Positions 8,197 through 16,510 of a DNA stretch of 64,000 nt are shown here, one piece after another; the first letter of the stretch is position 1, and each line of letters begins with the position of its first letter. Both the position numbers and the translations under genes were made by a program. Below the pieces are notes generated by a model that ran no database searches, was not told the origin of the DNA, and saw nothing but the letters and a program-made list of their open reading frames with translations. Source of the stretch: Selenihalanaerobacter shriftii (GTDB lineage: Bacteria; Bacillota; Halanaerobiia; Halobacteroidales; Acetohalobiaceae); NCBI RefSeq assembly GCF_900167185.1, contig NZ_FUWM01000004.1, positions 146,664 through 210,663 on the forward strand, read 5' to 3'.

Positions 8197-8298
8197 ATTG
8201 TCACTATTAACTTTCTTCTGATCTTTTATTTTCTCTTGAAATTCAATACCGTCTTCTATCAAACCTTCAATTACAAATTCTCTTAATTCAAAAACTCT
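8167..8298 (-). other. Open stretch without start codon downstream of cysNC (possible gene relic)
   Basis: Downstream of cysNC, 44 codons are open on the minus strand and read as a plausible helical protein tail (REFVIEGLIEDGIEFQEKI) before running into the TGACAG-type repeat and a stop. There is no start codon or ribosome site. It may be the end of a lost gene or chance; I do not recognise it. Confidence 0.35.
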
Positions 8299-8402
8299 TT
8301 AAACAGGTTTTTCATCCAGCTTAAAAACCAAAGCTCCTTACAGGCAAAGCCTGACGTGAATAATTTCTGCTGTAAACCTATGATATCCTCTGCTTTTAAT
8401 TC
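8283..8402 (-). repeat. Hairpin element and relic gene tail downstream of cysNC
   Basis: Downstream of the cysNC stop lies the hairpin element (TATTCACGTCAGGC, arms at 8341-8353 and 8317-8335). It is followed by a short relic reading WMKNLFKEFLN then a stop (8283-8285), 113 bp from the cysNC stop. This matches the architecture at cysD, cimA and ilvN, although sequence identity with the present cysNC end is low because that end has been altered by a TGACAG-type repeat. Confidence 0.5.
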
Positions 8403-10309
8403 GGATGTCTTTTCTGGGTTTCACTGTCAACTGTTATCTGTAAACTGTCAACTAATTTTAAAACCTTTTCTACTGATTCTGCTACTGTTAACTCTTCTGT
8501 ATCTATCACTACATCTGGATCCTCTGGTTCTTCGTACGGTGAAGAAATCCCAGTAAAATTCTCTATCTCACCTTGCTTAGCTTTCTCATACAACCCTTTC
8601 GGATCTCTTTTAACACAAACTTCTATATTAGCTTTAACATATATCTCTATAAAATTCTCTTCTCCTATCTTCTTCTTAGCAAAGTCTCGCATACTTTTAA
8701 ATGGCGAGATAAAAGAAGCCAATGTAATTAAACCAGCATCTTTAAATAAAGTTGCTACTTCAGTTATCCTGCGAATATTCTCATCTCTATCTTCTTTAAT
8801 AAATCCAAGATCAGAGTTTAATCCATATCTAATATTATCACCGTCTAATCTATAAAGCACTTTACCTTGTTTAATTAATTCCTTTTCTACTTCTACAGCG
8901 ATAGTCGATTTACCTGACCCAGAAAGCCCCGTAAACCAAACTACTAACCCCTGCTGTCCAATGTTCCTACACCTATCTTCATATGTCACTTCACCTTCAT
9001 GCCAAATTATATTATTTTCTGATACCCAGTTTTCTTCATCTTCTAAAGCATTTTGAATTATTCCTCCACCGGCTATTTCATAATTATCTATTATAACAAA
9101 CCTACTGGTTTCAGCTATCTCATTGATTAAATCAAAAGCTATTGCTTTCTCTAATTTTAATATGCATTCAGCCACATCATGTCTTTCTATTTCATTCTTA
9201 TCTTCATTTTGACTTAGCTTAGAAGCATCAATCACTCTTACTACTTTTTCTATTTTAGCCTTTACTTTAGTGGTTCCTAATTTCAAATAATAATCTTTCT
9301 GTTTTTTCATTGAGTTCTTGCCTAACCAGAAGAGATTTACTTTAATTCTAGAAGTAGCTTGAGGTCTAGATTGGCCAGCTAAAGTAGCTACCTCCCCTCT
9401 TGTAATATATATCTGTTCTTCTAAAGTAAATCCCGTGGCATATCCTACACTAACACTTTCCTTAGGATCTTCATTAAATGCTTCAATTGATTTCACTTTA
9501 CCTCTCTTCCCTGAGGGATAAAATACAATTTCATCTCCAATCTTTATCTGTCCAGACTCTATTGTTCCAGCTATAATTCGTCGATCATCTCCACCTTTGG
9601 TAAATTTATAAATATCTTGTATAGGCATTCTAAATGGTTTATCTCCTGGAAGTTTCTCGCCATTAAAGCTATCTAAAACTTCTAATATCGTCTCTCCTTG
9701 ATACCACTTTGTTCTCTTAGATAAATTTGCTATATTGTCTCCTCTCATACCACTAACAGGAATAAAAGAAATCGGTTTTATATTTATCTGATGTAAAAAT
9801 TCAGTATATTCTTCTACTATTTCTTGAAATATTTGTTGATTATAGCCAACCAAATCCATCTTATTAATTAAAACAGCAACCTGTTTAATTCCTAACATAG
9901 ATAACATATATCCATGTCGTCTTGAATTCTCCCTAACACCTTCATCGGCATCTATGACTAATAAAGAGGCTTCAGCTCTAGCAGCTCCTGTAACCATGTT
10001 TTTCAGAAATTCAATATGTCCAGGAGCATCAATAATAATATATCTCCGCTTATCAGTCTCAAAAAAACACCTAGCTGAATCTATAGTAATTCCTTGAGAC
10101 TGTTCATCTTTTAAAGCATCTAACAAAAATGCATACTCAAATGGCTTAGAATTACGTCGACAAGTCTCCTTTACTTGCTGTAATTTACCTTCTGGTAATG
10201 AATCAGTGTCGGCTAATAATCTGCCAATAATTGTACTCTTCCCATGATCTACATGACCAGCAATCACTATGCTTAAATCTTCCTTTTGCCTTTCTAACAC
10301 TTTAGCCAT
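8396..10309 (-). CDS. cysNC: Bifunctional sulfate adenylyltransferase large subunit / APS kinase
   Basis: The N-terminal part is the GTPase subunit of ATP sulfurylase: GHVDHGKS (residues 18-25), DAPGH (95-99), NKMD (149-152). The C-terminal part is adenylylsulfate kinase with P-loop GLSGSGKS (about 461). Together with CysD it turns sulfate and ATP into APS, then PAPS. A TTG at 10315 abuts the SD GAGGAGAG; the ATG at 10309 is spaced 6 nt and is chosen (637 residues). The last roughly 20 residues (from [12 protein letters not shown]) are encoded by a TGACAG-type repeat and look like an acquired tail. No sulfate reductase or transporter gene is in the window. Confidence 0.92.
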   Translation of the reverse strand: MAKVLERQKEDLSIVIAGHVDHGKSTIIGRLLADTDSLPEGKLQQVKETCRRNSKPFEYAFLLDALKDEQSQGITIDSARCFFETDKRRYIIIDAPGHIEFLKNMVTGAARAEASLLVIDADEGVRENSRRHGYMLSMLGIKQVAVLINKMDLVGYNQQIFQEIVEEYTEFLHQINIKPISFIPVSGMRGDNIANLSKRTKWYQGETILEVLDSFNGEKLPGDKPFRMPIQDIYKFTKGGDDRRIIAGTIESGQIKIGDEIVFYPSGKRGKVKSIEAFNEDPKESVSVGYATGFTLEEQIYITRGEVATLAGQSRPQATSRIKVNLFWLGKNSMKKQKDYYLKLGTTKVKAKIEKVVRVIDASKLSQNEDKNEIERHDVAECILKLEKAIAFDLINEIAETSRFVIIDNYEIAGGGIIQNALEDEENWVSENNIIWHEGEVTYEDRCRNIGQQGLVVWFTGLSGSGKSTIAVEVEKELIKQGKVLYRLDGDNIRYGLNSDLGFIKEDRDENIRRITEVATLFKDAGLITLASFISPFKSMRDFAKKKIGEENFIEIYVKANIEVCVKRDPKGLYEKAKQGEIENFTGISSPYEEPEDPDVVIDTEELTVAESVEKVLKLVDSLQITVDSETQKRHPN

Positions 10310-10334
10310 TAGCAACTCTCTCCTCTATTATTTT

Positions 10335-10400
10335 TAGTATTCAGTGTCAGGTAACAGTGTCAGAAATCATGATGCTGACACAGACACTGTTAACTGCTTA
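10335..10400. repeat. Degenerate GTGTCAG/TGTTAACTG repeat with inverted copy
   Basis: The cysD-cysNC spacer holds GTGTCAG and its inverse CTGACAC as a small hairpin, plus several variants of CAGTGTCAG and GTTAACTG. It belongs to the same loose repeat family as the copies at 8163, 8416 and 31763. Confidence 0.5.
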
Positions 10401-10552
10401 TTGTTACATGTAGCCTTCTTTACGAAGTTCTTCTAGTCCTCAGTCAGCCTAAAAATCGAAGCTGGCTATGGTGTAACAATATCATTTCTCTTTCATGTAT
10501 TTGACTGTTTATTTTTACATATATCCCTCTTTACGAAGTTCTTCTAATCCTC
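10390..10552 (-). repeat. Duplicated cysD 3' end flanking a hairpin element
   Basis: Positions 10390-10441 repeat 10501-10552 (the cysD 3' end) with a 111-bp offset. The downstream copy still reads [15 protein letters not shown] on the minus strand, differing from the gene only at synonymous positions. Between the copies is a hairpin element (AGCCT...AAGCTGGC, 10443-10467). Confidence 0.85.
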
Positions 10553-11396
10553 CGCCATCCTCTTTGTCCTGTTCTCTACCTGCTCTTTCTGCTATATTAG
10601 CAAATTTACCAAACTTTAATTCTTTAACTATCTCATCTACTGTACTAGCTGTAGATTTAACAGGTTTAGTACAAGGATAGCAACCTAAAGACCTATATCT
10701 CGTTCCATCTCCTTGATCAAAGTACAATGAAACTACAGGTATTCTCTCCCGTTTAATATACTCCCAAATATCTAATTCCGTCCAATCTAATAATGGATGG
10801 ATTCTGACATGAGTTTCTGGAGCAAAATCTGTTTTATATTGCTTCCAAAATTCAGGAGGTTGATCACCGATATCCCAATCATTATTTTGATCTCTCGGTG
10901 AAAAGTATCTTTCTTTAGAACGAGTACCTTCCTCATCAGCTCTTACTCCAACGATTACCCCAGTATAAGGTTCTTTGTTCTCATCACTTTCATACTGCCC
11001 TGTATTGTGATTCATCCTATATCTAGTCCATTTACCATTTAAAGTATTTTTCAAACCTGCTGTCTTCAATTTTCTGCAACAATCTAATCTAGTAGTATTA
11101 TCATCAGGAAAAGTCTGCTTCTTCATTAATGCCTTTTCATTTTGACCATAAATCATATCCAACTCCCATTTTCTAGCTAATCGATCCCTATGTTCAATCA
11201 TTTCTGGTATTTTATAATTAGTGTCTATATGTACCAATGGAATAGGTACATGACCAAAGAACGCTTTTCTAGCTAGCCACAATAAAACCGTACTATCCTT
11301 ACCAATAGACCATAACATACATAAATTTTTAAATTCACTGTATGCCTCTCGTAGAATATGAATACTTTTAGTTTCTAACTTATCTAAATGATCCAC
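10515..11396 (-). CDS. cysD: Sulfate adenylyltransferase small subunit (ATP-PP family)
   Basis: CysD is the catalytic subunit of the two-subunit ATP sulfurylase and works with the CysN part of cysNC just downstream. The PP-loop motif SIGKDST is present, followed by the [11 protein letters not shown] and LDCCRKLKT regions typical of the family. The open frame extends to a GTG at 11438 with no ribosome site. A second GTG at 11396 is 7 nt after a strong AAAGGAGG, and the protein then begins [13 protein letters not shown], aligning with known CysD N-termini, so I choose it (293 residues). The 3' end is duplicated downstream. Confidence 0.93.
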   Translation of the reverse strand: MDHLDKLETKSIHILREAYSEFKNLCMLWSIGKDSTVLLWLARKAFFGHVPIPLVHIDTNYKIPEMIEHRDRLARKWELDMIYGQNEKALMKKQTFPDDNTTRLDCCRKLKTAGLKNTLNGKWTRYRMNHNTGQYESDENKEPYTGVIVGVRADEEGTRSKERYFSPRDQNNDWDIGDQPPEFWKQYKTDFAPETHVRIHPLLDWTELDIWEYIKRERIPVVSLYFDQGDGTRYRSLGCYPCTKPVKSTASTVDEIVKELKFGKFANIAERAGREQDKEDGGGLEELRKEGYM

Positions 11397-11546
11397 ATTT
11401 ATACCTCCTTTACATTTTTGACACTTATAACAAGCCACTTATAAGTATTATAATAATTCCCTTATATCATTATGTCTAAATGCGCCAATATATGATAAGA
11501 TGGTATCCTCTATTATACTTATGCAGGAGAGATTAAATTGTGAATA

Positions 11547-11582
11547 AAAAAAGCAGATTATGATTAATCATAATCTGCTTAA
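11547..11582 (-). terminator. Intrinsic terminator after the MoeB/ThiF-like gene
   Basis: A perfect AAGCAGATTATGA/TCATAATCTGCTT stem followed by a T run on the minus strand, about 33 bp after the stop codon. It separates this gene from cysD. Confidence 0.88.
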
Positions 11583-11614
11583 CTAGGTAATGTTTTTAAT
11601 TTTAAGTTTATTAA

Positions 11615-12400
11615 TTAATTATTTAATTCAGTAATACTAGAATCATCACCACAAATAGGACATCTCGGATTAGCTTTAAGTTCTACTTTTCTAAACGAAG
11701 CATGTAGAGCATCATATATTAATAATTTACTGAACAGAAGCTCACCAATACCCAACAAGTATTTTATAGCCTCTGTAGCTTGTAAAGTACCAATAGTACC
11801 AGCAACTGCTCCCAATACCCCTATCTCCTTATCCGCAGAAATCCTACCTTGTTTAGAAGATTCAGGGAAAATACAACGATAACATGGCCCCTTCCCAGGA
11901 ATAATCACCATAACTTGTCCTTCAAACCCCAAAACTCCTGCCTCTATTAATGGAATATTATTCGATACACACGCATCATTTATTAAATATCTACTTGCAA
12001 AATTATCAACACAATTAATCACAATATCATATCTCATAACTAAATCTTCTACATTATCTGTCTTTAAAGAAGCCTGATAAGTAATAATATCTAAATTGGG
12101 ATTTAAAGCTTTTAAACTCTTCTCAGCTGAATCAACTTTAAAACTACCTATATTACTAGTGCTATGTAGAATTTGTCTTTGTAAATTACTAAGCTCTATC
12201 TCATCAAAATCAATAATTCCAATACACCCTATCCCAACAGCAGCCAAATAGTAAGCTACTGGTGAACCTAAACCTCCAGCCCCTACTATTAAAACACTTG
12301 ATTCTTTTAATTTCTGTTGACCTTCCTGACCTATTTCATCTAAGATAATATGTCTATCATATCTCTGTAATTCCTCACTACTAAGATCATAGTTAGACAT
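11615..12400 (-). CDS. MoeB/ThiF/HesA-family adenylyltransferase
   Basis: A 261-residue E1-like enzyme that adenylates the C-terminus of a small sulfur-carrier protein (MoaD or ThiS type). Motifs: nucleotide-binding GAGGLGSPVA (about 41-50), the DFDEIELSNLQRQ signature, and the zinc pairs CYRC and CPIC. It could serve molybdopterin, thiamine or cysteine biosynthesis. Its place between the methionine transporter and cysD favours sulfur metabolism, while the Moco operon lies 6 kb away and lacks its own moeB and moaD. SD AGGAGGG precedes the ATG. It has its own promoter, operator-like palindrome and terminator. Confidence 0.85.
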   Translation of the reverse strand: MSNYDLSSEELQRYDRHIILDEIGQEGQQKLKESSVLIVGAGGLGSPVAYYLAAVGIGCIGIIDFDEIELSNLQRQILHSTSNIGSFKVDSAEKSLKALNPNLDIITYQASLKTDNVEDLVMRYDIVINCVDNFASRYLINDACVSNNIPLIEAGVLGFEGQVMVIIPGKGPCYRCIFPESSKQGRISADKEIGVLGAVAGTIGTLQATEAIKYLLGIGELLFSKLLIYDALHASFRKVELKANPRCPICGDDSSITELNN

Positions 12401-12435
12401 TATAACCCTCCTACATAAATTATTAACTCAAACTC

Positions 12436-12460
12436 TTACTGTTAATATACTTAACAGTAA
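12436..12460. promoter_or_regulatory. Operator-like inverted repeat before the MoeB/ThiF-like gene
   Basis: A perfect inverted repeat TTACTGTTAA-N5-TTAACAGTAA begins 4 bp downstream of a good -10 box. A position just after the start of transcription is typical for a repressor site. The regulator is unknown. Confidence 0.6.
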
Positions 12461-12464
12461 ATAT

Positions 12465-12493
12465 ATTATATAATACTCATTAAAATTAACCAA
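12465..12493 (-). promoter_or_regulatory. Vegetative promoter of the MoeB/ThiF-like gene
   Basis: TTGGTT and TATAAT separated by 17 bp on the minus strand, directly upstream of the inverted repeat at 12436-12460. Confidence 0.65.
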
Positions 12494-12572
12494 TACATTT
12501 TTTAAATAGATTTTTACTACTATTAACATATTATCCACAACTTAAAAAAATATAGCTTCATTTAAATAAGAA

Positions 12573-12598
12573 ACCCCTCTTCTATTAAGAAGAGGGGC
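12573..12598 (-). terminator. Intrinsic terminator after metQ
   Basis: A CCCCTCTTCT/AGAAGAGGGG stem with a TTTCTT tail on the minus strand, about 10 bp past the metQ stop. It ends the metNIQ operon. Confidence 0.88.
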
Positions 12599-12607
12599 TA
12601 AATAATT

Positions 12608-13435
12608 CTAAAAAGTTGCAACAATAGATCCTTTATATTTCTCTTGAATGAACTTCTTAACTGGTTTAGAAGTTAAGGCATCAGCCAATTTATTTAGTGC
12701 TTCATTATCTTTATCTTCCATTTTAACTGCTAATACATTAGCATATGGTGACTCACTACCCTCCATAATAATTGCATCTTTAGTAGGTACTAAATCAGCT
12801 TCTAAAGCGTAGTTAGTATTGATTACAGCTGCTGTTACATCAGGTAATACTCGTGGCAATTGAGCAGCTGCTATTTCTTCAAACTTTAAGTTCTTAGGAT
12901 TTTCCACAATATCCACTGGAGTTGCCTTTAAACCAGCATCCTTATCTAACTTTATTAAGCCATGTTCAGCTAATAAGAGTAACGAACGACCTTCATTAGT
13001 AACATCATTAGGTAAAGCAATAGTTGCTCCATCTTCAATCTCATCTAAAGAACTAATCTTTTTTGAATAAAGTCCCATTGGTTCAATATGAACCTTAGCT
13101 ATATAAGTAAGATCTAAATCTCTTTCTTCTTTAAAATCATTTAGATAAGGTACATGTTGAAAGAAATTAGCATCTATACTACCGTCAGCTAAAGCAATAT
13201 TAGGTGTTACATAATCAGTAAATTCTTTTATTTCTAATTCAATACCTTCCTTAGCTAATATTGGTTTAATTTTTTCTAATATTTCAGTATGAGGTACTGG
13301 AGTTGCTCCCACAGTTAATGTTGTCTTCTCTGCTCCTACTTCTTTTTGCGCACCTTGATTACCACCACAACCTGCTGCCAAACCAACTACAACTAATAAT
13401 ACAATTGAAATTAAAAATTTCTTATTCCTAAACAT
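12608..13435 (-). CDS. metQ: Methionine ABC transporter substrate-binding lipoprotein
   Basis: NlpA/MetQ-family lipoprotein, 275 residues, that binds methionine outside the cytoplasmic membrane and delivers it to MetNI. The signal peptide ends in lipobox LAAGC (cysteine at residue 23). Family features include GATPVPHTEIL near the N-terminus, NFFQHVPYL, and ALPNDVTNEGRSLLLL. It is the third gene of metN-metI-metQ, all under the SAM-I riboswitch upstream of metN. SD GAGGAGTGAG precedes the ATG. The exact ligand (L-Met, D-Met or a derivative) cannot be read from the sequence. Confidence 0.93.
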   Translation of the reverse strand: MFRNKKFLISIVLLVVVGLAAGCGGNQGAQKEVGAEKTTLTVGATPVPHTEILEKIKPILAKEGIELEIKEFTDYVTPNIALADGSIDANFFQHVPYLNDFKEERDLDLTYIAKVHIEPMGLYSKKISSLDEIEDGATIALPNDVTNEGRSLLLLAEHGLIKLDKDAGLKATPVDIVENPKNLKFEEIAAAQLPRVLPDVTAAVINTNYALEADLVPTKDAIIMEGSESPYANVLAVKMEDKDNEALNKLADALTSKPVKKFIQEKYKGSIVATF

Positions 13436-13509
13436 TAATACTCACTCCTCATTACTTAATTATTTTAATTTATATATTTGAAATTAGATATTTTAAATTA
13501 ATCAGTTTG

Positions 13510-14181
13510 TTAAGCTGACTTATCTAACCTTCCTGCTAATAAGTTTCCAGTTGATTGAATTAACTGGACTAAAACAACTAAGATAACTACTGTCTGTAAC
13601 ATAATATCTCCTTGAAAACGCTGGTAACCATATCTAACGGCTATATCTCCTAATCCACCACCACCAATTGCTCCTACAATTGCTGAGTAACCGATTAAAC
13701 TAATAACCGCCAAAGTTAAGCCTAAAATTAATGAAGGTAAAGCTTCTGGGATTAAAACCTTACTAATAATCTCCCAAGGAGTAGCTCCCATAGATTCTGC
13801 AGCCTCTATTACTCCTGAATCGACTTCTTTTAAAGCATTTTCCACAATTCGCCCTATAAACGGTATAGCTGCTACTGCTAAAGGTACAATAGCGGCGGTA
13901 GTTCCGATAGAAGTTCCTACTACGAGTCTAGTAAAAGGAATAATAGCTACCATTAAAATAATAAATGGAATCGAACGGGCAATATTTATAATTGAACCTA
14001 AAACAAAATTAATTTTCTTATTCTCTAAAATATTATCTGGTTCTGTAACAACTACACTAACCCCTAGAGGCATTCCAAAAATACTGGCAATAGTCATAGA
14101 AACTATAACCATATATAATGTTTCCTGCAACCCTCCCCACAACAAATCTAAATTACTAGCTAATTGCTCTAACAGACTCAT
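13510..14181 (-). CDS. metI: Methionine ABC transporter permease
   Basis: Five-helix type permease of the MetI family, 223 residues. It carries the EAA loop region EAAESMGATPWEIISKVLIPEA that couples to MetN; the segment around AAESMGATP is diagnostic. The frame is open further upstream, but the strong SD GGAGGTGG points to the ATG at 14181 (a GTG at 14184 is also possible). The start therefore overlaps the end of metN by about 26 bp, suggesting translational coupling. Expressed with metN and metQ under SAM control. Confidence 0.93.
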   Translation of the reverse strand: MSLLEQLASNLDLLWGGLQETLYMVIVSMTIASIFGMPLGVSVVVTEPDNILENKKINFVLGSIINIARSIPFIILMVAIIPFTRLVVGTSIGTTAAIVPLAVAAIPFIGRIVENALKEVDSGVIEAAESMGATPWEIISKVLIPEALPSLILGLTLAVISLIGYSAIVGAIGGGGLGDIAVRYGYQRFQGDIMLQTVVILVVLVQLIQSTGNLLAGRLDKSA

Positions 14182-15205
14182 CACTTCTAACCACCTCCAC
14201 TTGTAAACCTTCTTCATGTAAATAATTAACCGCTTGCTTTATTTGAAAATTATTTCCTGTTAATTCGATTAAGAGAATGCCAAAAGAAGTCTCTTGAATT
14301 TTATCAATATTTCCATATAGAATATTAGCATCTATGTCAAATTCTTTAATAATTGTAGAAAAAGTAGGCTCTTTTACTACCTCACCAACAAAAGAAACTT
14401 TGATTAGCTTACCTGATTTTGATTCTAACACACTACTTCTTTGATAAAACTCTTCAGGAATATCAGCATTAATTACACTCTGCACAAATCGTTTTGTAGT
14501 TTCATGCTTAGGATCAGTGAAGACTTGAATAGTCTCCCCCTCTTCAATAATATAACCTTTTTCTAAAACTGCAACCCTATCACAAATCTGCTTTATAACT
14601 TCCATTTCATGAGTGATTAATACAATAGTAATTCCTAACTTTTCATTAATATCTTTTAATAAATCTAAAATAGAATCTGTAGTCTCAGGATCTAATGATG
14701 AAGTTGCCTCATCACATAATAATAATTTAGGTTCGTTGGCTAAAGCCCTAGCTACTCCCACTCTCTGTTGTTGACCTCCACTTAACTGTGCAGGATAATT
14801 ATTAGCTTTATCAGCTAACCCTACTAAATCTAATAATTCATTAACTTTATTTTTAATATCTGACTTACTAACACCTGCTAATTCTAATGGAAAAGCCACA
14901 TTATCTGCAACTGTCCTACTCTGCAAAAGATTAAAACCTTGAAATATCATACCAATCTTTTTCCTAGCTTGTCGCAATTCTTTAGTATTTAATTTTGTTA
15001 AATCTTGACCATTTACAATCACTTGACCTTCTGTAGGTTCTTCTAATAAATTCAAGCATCTAATGAAACTGCTTTTCCCAGCTCCACTAGGACCGATAAT
15101 TCCAAAAATATCTCCTGACTTAATTTCAAAATTAACATTCTTTAATGCAACTACTTGCCCTTCTTCACTACTATATACTTTACTCAAACCTTTAATCTTA
15201 ATCAT
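14156..15205 (-). CDS. metN: Methionine ABC transporter ATP-binding protein
   Basis: ATPase of the methionine importer. Motifs: Walker A GPSGAGKSS, signature LSGGQQQRVGVARAL, Walker B LLLCDEATSSLD and the switch histidine in ITHE. After the ATPase domain there is the C-terminal NIL domain (about residues 270-345) that binds methionine and inhibits transport. The frame stays open upstream through the riboswitch terminator to 15310, which cannot be the true start. The ATG at 15205 after AAAGGTG gives MIKIKGLSKVYS, matching known MetN starts (15208 is an alternative). 349 residues. Confidence 0.93.
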   Translation of the reverse strand: MIKIKGLSKVYSSEEGQVVALKNVNFEIKSGDIFGIIGPSGAGKSSFIRCLNLLEEPTEGQVIVNGQDLTKLNTKELRQARKKIGMIFQGFNLLQSRTVADNVAFPLELAGVSKSDIKNKVNELLDLVGLADKANNYPAQLSGGQQQRVGVARALANEPKLLLCDEATSSLDPETTDSILDLLKDINEKLGITIVLITHEMEVIKQICDRVAVLEKGYIIEEGETIQVFTDPKHETTKRFVQSVINADIPEEFYQRSSVLESKSGKLIKVSFVGEVVKEPTFSTIIKEFDIDANILYGNIDKIQETSFGILLIELTGNNFQIKQAVNYLHEEGLQVEVVRSDESVRAIS

Positions 15206-15256
15206 CATTATCACCTTTCTCATTTCACTACTATTTAAAATAATATTCTCTGAATT

Positions 15257-15286
15257 AAAAAAACCTCTTCTCAAAGAGAAGAGGTT
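15257..15286 (-). terminator. Riboswitch-controlled terminator before metN
   Basis: Stem ACCTCTTCTC/GAGAAGAGGT followed by seven Ts on the minus strand, directly after the SAM-I aptamer. Its 5' arm can compete with the aptamer's closing stem (GAGAAGAG), as expected for a transcription-off switch. Confidence 0.9.
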
Positions 15287-15300
15287 GATTATTCTAACCA

Positions 15301-15418
15301 CTCTTCTCATCTTCCAGCATTTTTGCTGCAGGATTTGGCACCGCTATAGTATTGCGAACTTATACTACCGGTTGCCGGGCTTCATCGGGCCAGTCCCTCC
15401 ACCTCTCTTGATAAGAGT
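15301..15418 (-). promoter_or_regulatory. SAM-I (S-box) riboswitch
   Basis: The minus strand carries the S-box hallmarks in order: CTTATCAAGAGAGGTGGAGG, GACTGGCCCGATGAAGCC, CGGCAACC and GGTGCCAAATCC. Binding of S-adenosylmethionine should favour the terminator just downstream and shut off metNIQ. Confidence 0.96.
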
Positions 15419-15437
15419 CTATTATTAAGTTACTAAC

Positions 15438-15466
15438 ATAATATCATGGCCTAAAAGTTTTGTCAA
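15438..15466 (-). promoter_or_regulatory. Vegetative promoter of the metNIQ operon
   Basis: TTGACA and TATTAT with a 17-bp spacer on the minus strand, about 20 bp upstream of the SAM-I aptamer. Confidence 0.85.
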
Positions 15467-15503
15467 GAATCATTTGCAAAATTTGATTATAAATTATTCT
15501 TCT

Positions 15504-16418
15504 TTAAAAAAGATCAGTGCTTAAATATCTTTCACCTGTATCTGGAGCAATAACTACTACCTTCTGCTTACTATCCAATTCATCTGCTACTTTTAAAGCT
15601 GCAGCCACAGCTGCTCCAGAAGAAATACCGGCTAAAACCCCTTCCTTTTGGGCTAAACTTCGAGCTGTCTTCTTTGCTTCCTCATCAGTTATCTTCATAG
15701 CATCATCTATAAGATTAGTATTTAACACATCTGGAATAAATCCAGCACCAATCCCTTGAATTCCATGAGGACCAGGGTCTTCACCAGCAATAACTGCAGA
15801 TGTCTTAGGTTCTACTGCATAAACTTTAATATCTTCTAATTCTTCTTTTAATACTTCTCCTACTCCTGTTATTGTTCCTCCAGTACCTACTCCAGCTACA
15901 AATGCATCAATATCTCTATCCATAGCTTCCAAAATTTCTTGAGCAGTATTATTACGATGAATTTCAGGATTAGCAGAATTATTAAATTGTTGTGGCATAA
16001 AGTATTCATCATGTTCTGCTACTAATTCTTCTGCTTTTCGAATAGCTCCAGGCATTCCTTCAGACCCAGGAGTTAACACCAATTTAGCTCCATAAGCACT
16101 AAGTAAGTTTCTGCGTTCTTGACTCATTGACTCAGGCATAGTTAAAATAACATTATATCCTTTTGCATTTCCAGCCAAAGCAAGCCCTATACCTGTATTA
16201 CCGCTAGTCGGTTCCACAATAGTCCCGCCAGAATTTAATTTGCCAGATGCTTCTGCAGATTCAATCATACTTAAACCTATTCTATCTTTAATACTTCCTC
16301 CTGGGTTAAAAGATTCTAATTTTACATAAATATCAGCACTATTTTCCGGTACAATTCTATTCAACTTTACTATCGGAGTATCACCTATTAATTCTGTTAT
16401 ATCTTCTACTTTTTTCAT
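15504..16418 (-). CDS. cysK: Cysteine synthase A (O-acetylserine sulfhydrylase)
   Basis: PLP enzyme of 304 residues that makes cysteine from O-acetylserine and sulfide. The PLP lysine lies in NPGGSIKDR (K near residue 42), the substrate loop is PTSGNTG, and the phosphate-binding loop is GVGTGGTITG. Length and motifs fit CysK rather than cystathionine beta-synthase. It has its own promoter and SD (TAGGAGGG), and forms part of the sulfur block with cysD, cysNC and metNIQ. No serine acetyltransferase gene is in the window. No clear terminator was seen downstream. Confidence 0.94.
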   Translation of the reverse strand: MKKVEDITELIGDTPIVKLNRIVPENSADIYVKLESFNPGGSIKDRIGLSMIESAEASGKLNSGGTIVEPTSGNTGIGLALAGNAKGYNVILTMPESMSQERRNLLSAYGAKLVLTPGSEGMPGAIRKAEELVAEHDEYFMPQQFNNSANPEIHRNNTAQEILEAMDRDIDAFVAGVGTGGTITGVGEVLKEELEDIKVYAVEPKTSAVIAGEDPGPHGIQGIGAGFIPDVLNTNLIDDAMKITDEEAKKTARSLAQKEGVLAGISSGAAVAAALKVADELDSKQKVVVIAPDTGERYLSTDLF

Positions 16419-16475
16419 GATTATACCCTCCTAATTTTAATTCCAACTAAGCCACTAGGTTTATGTGTATTCATG

Positions 16476-16504
16476 ATTTTACCAGAACTTAGATTACTTG
16501 TCAA
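16476..16504 (-). promoter_or_regulatory. Vegetative promoter of cysK
   Basis: TTGACA and TAAAAT separated by 17 bp on the minus strand, ending about 57 bp before the cysK start. Confidence 0.75.
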
Positions 16505-16510
16505 GAAACT

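Noticed and set aside
8167..8298. Functional small gene in the cysNC-DUF2061 gap
   Set aside because: No start codon or ribosome site and a stop in the middle of the longer frame; kept only as a possible relic.
11399..11438. Cysteine-rich N-terminus of CysD ([10 protein letters not shown])
   Set aside because: These codons cover the ribosome-binding site of the real GTG start and have no ribosome site of their own.
15206..15310. N-terminal extension of MetN through the leader (MRRVVRIINLFSLRR...)
   Set aside because: It runs through the SAM-I terminator hairpin; the true ATG follows AAAGGTG at 15205.
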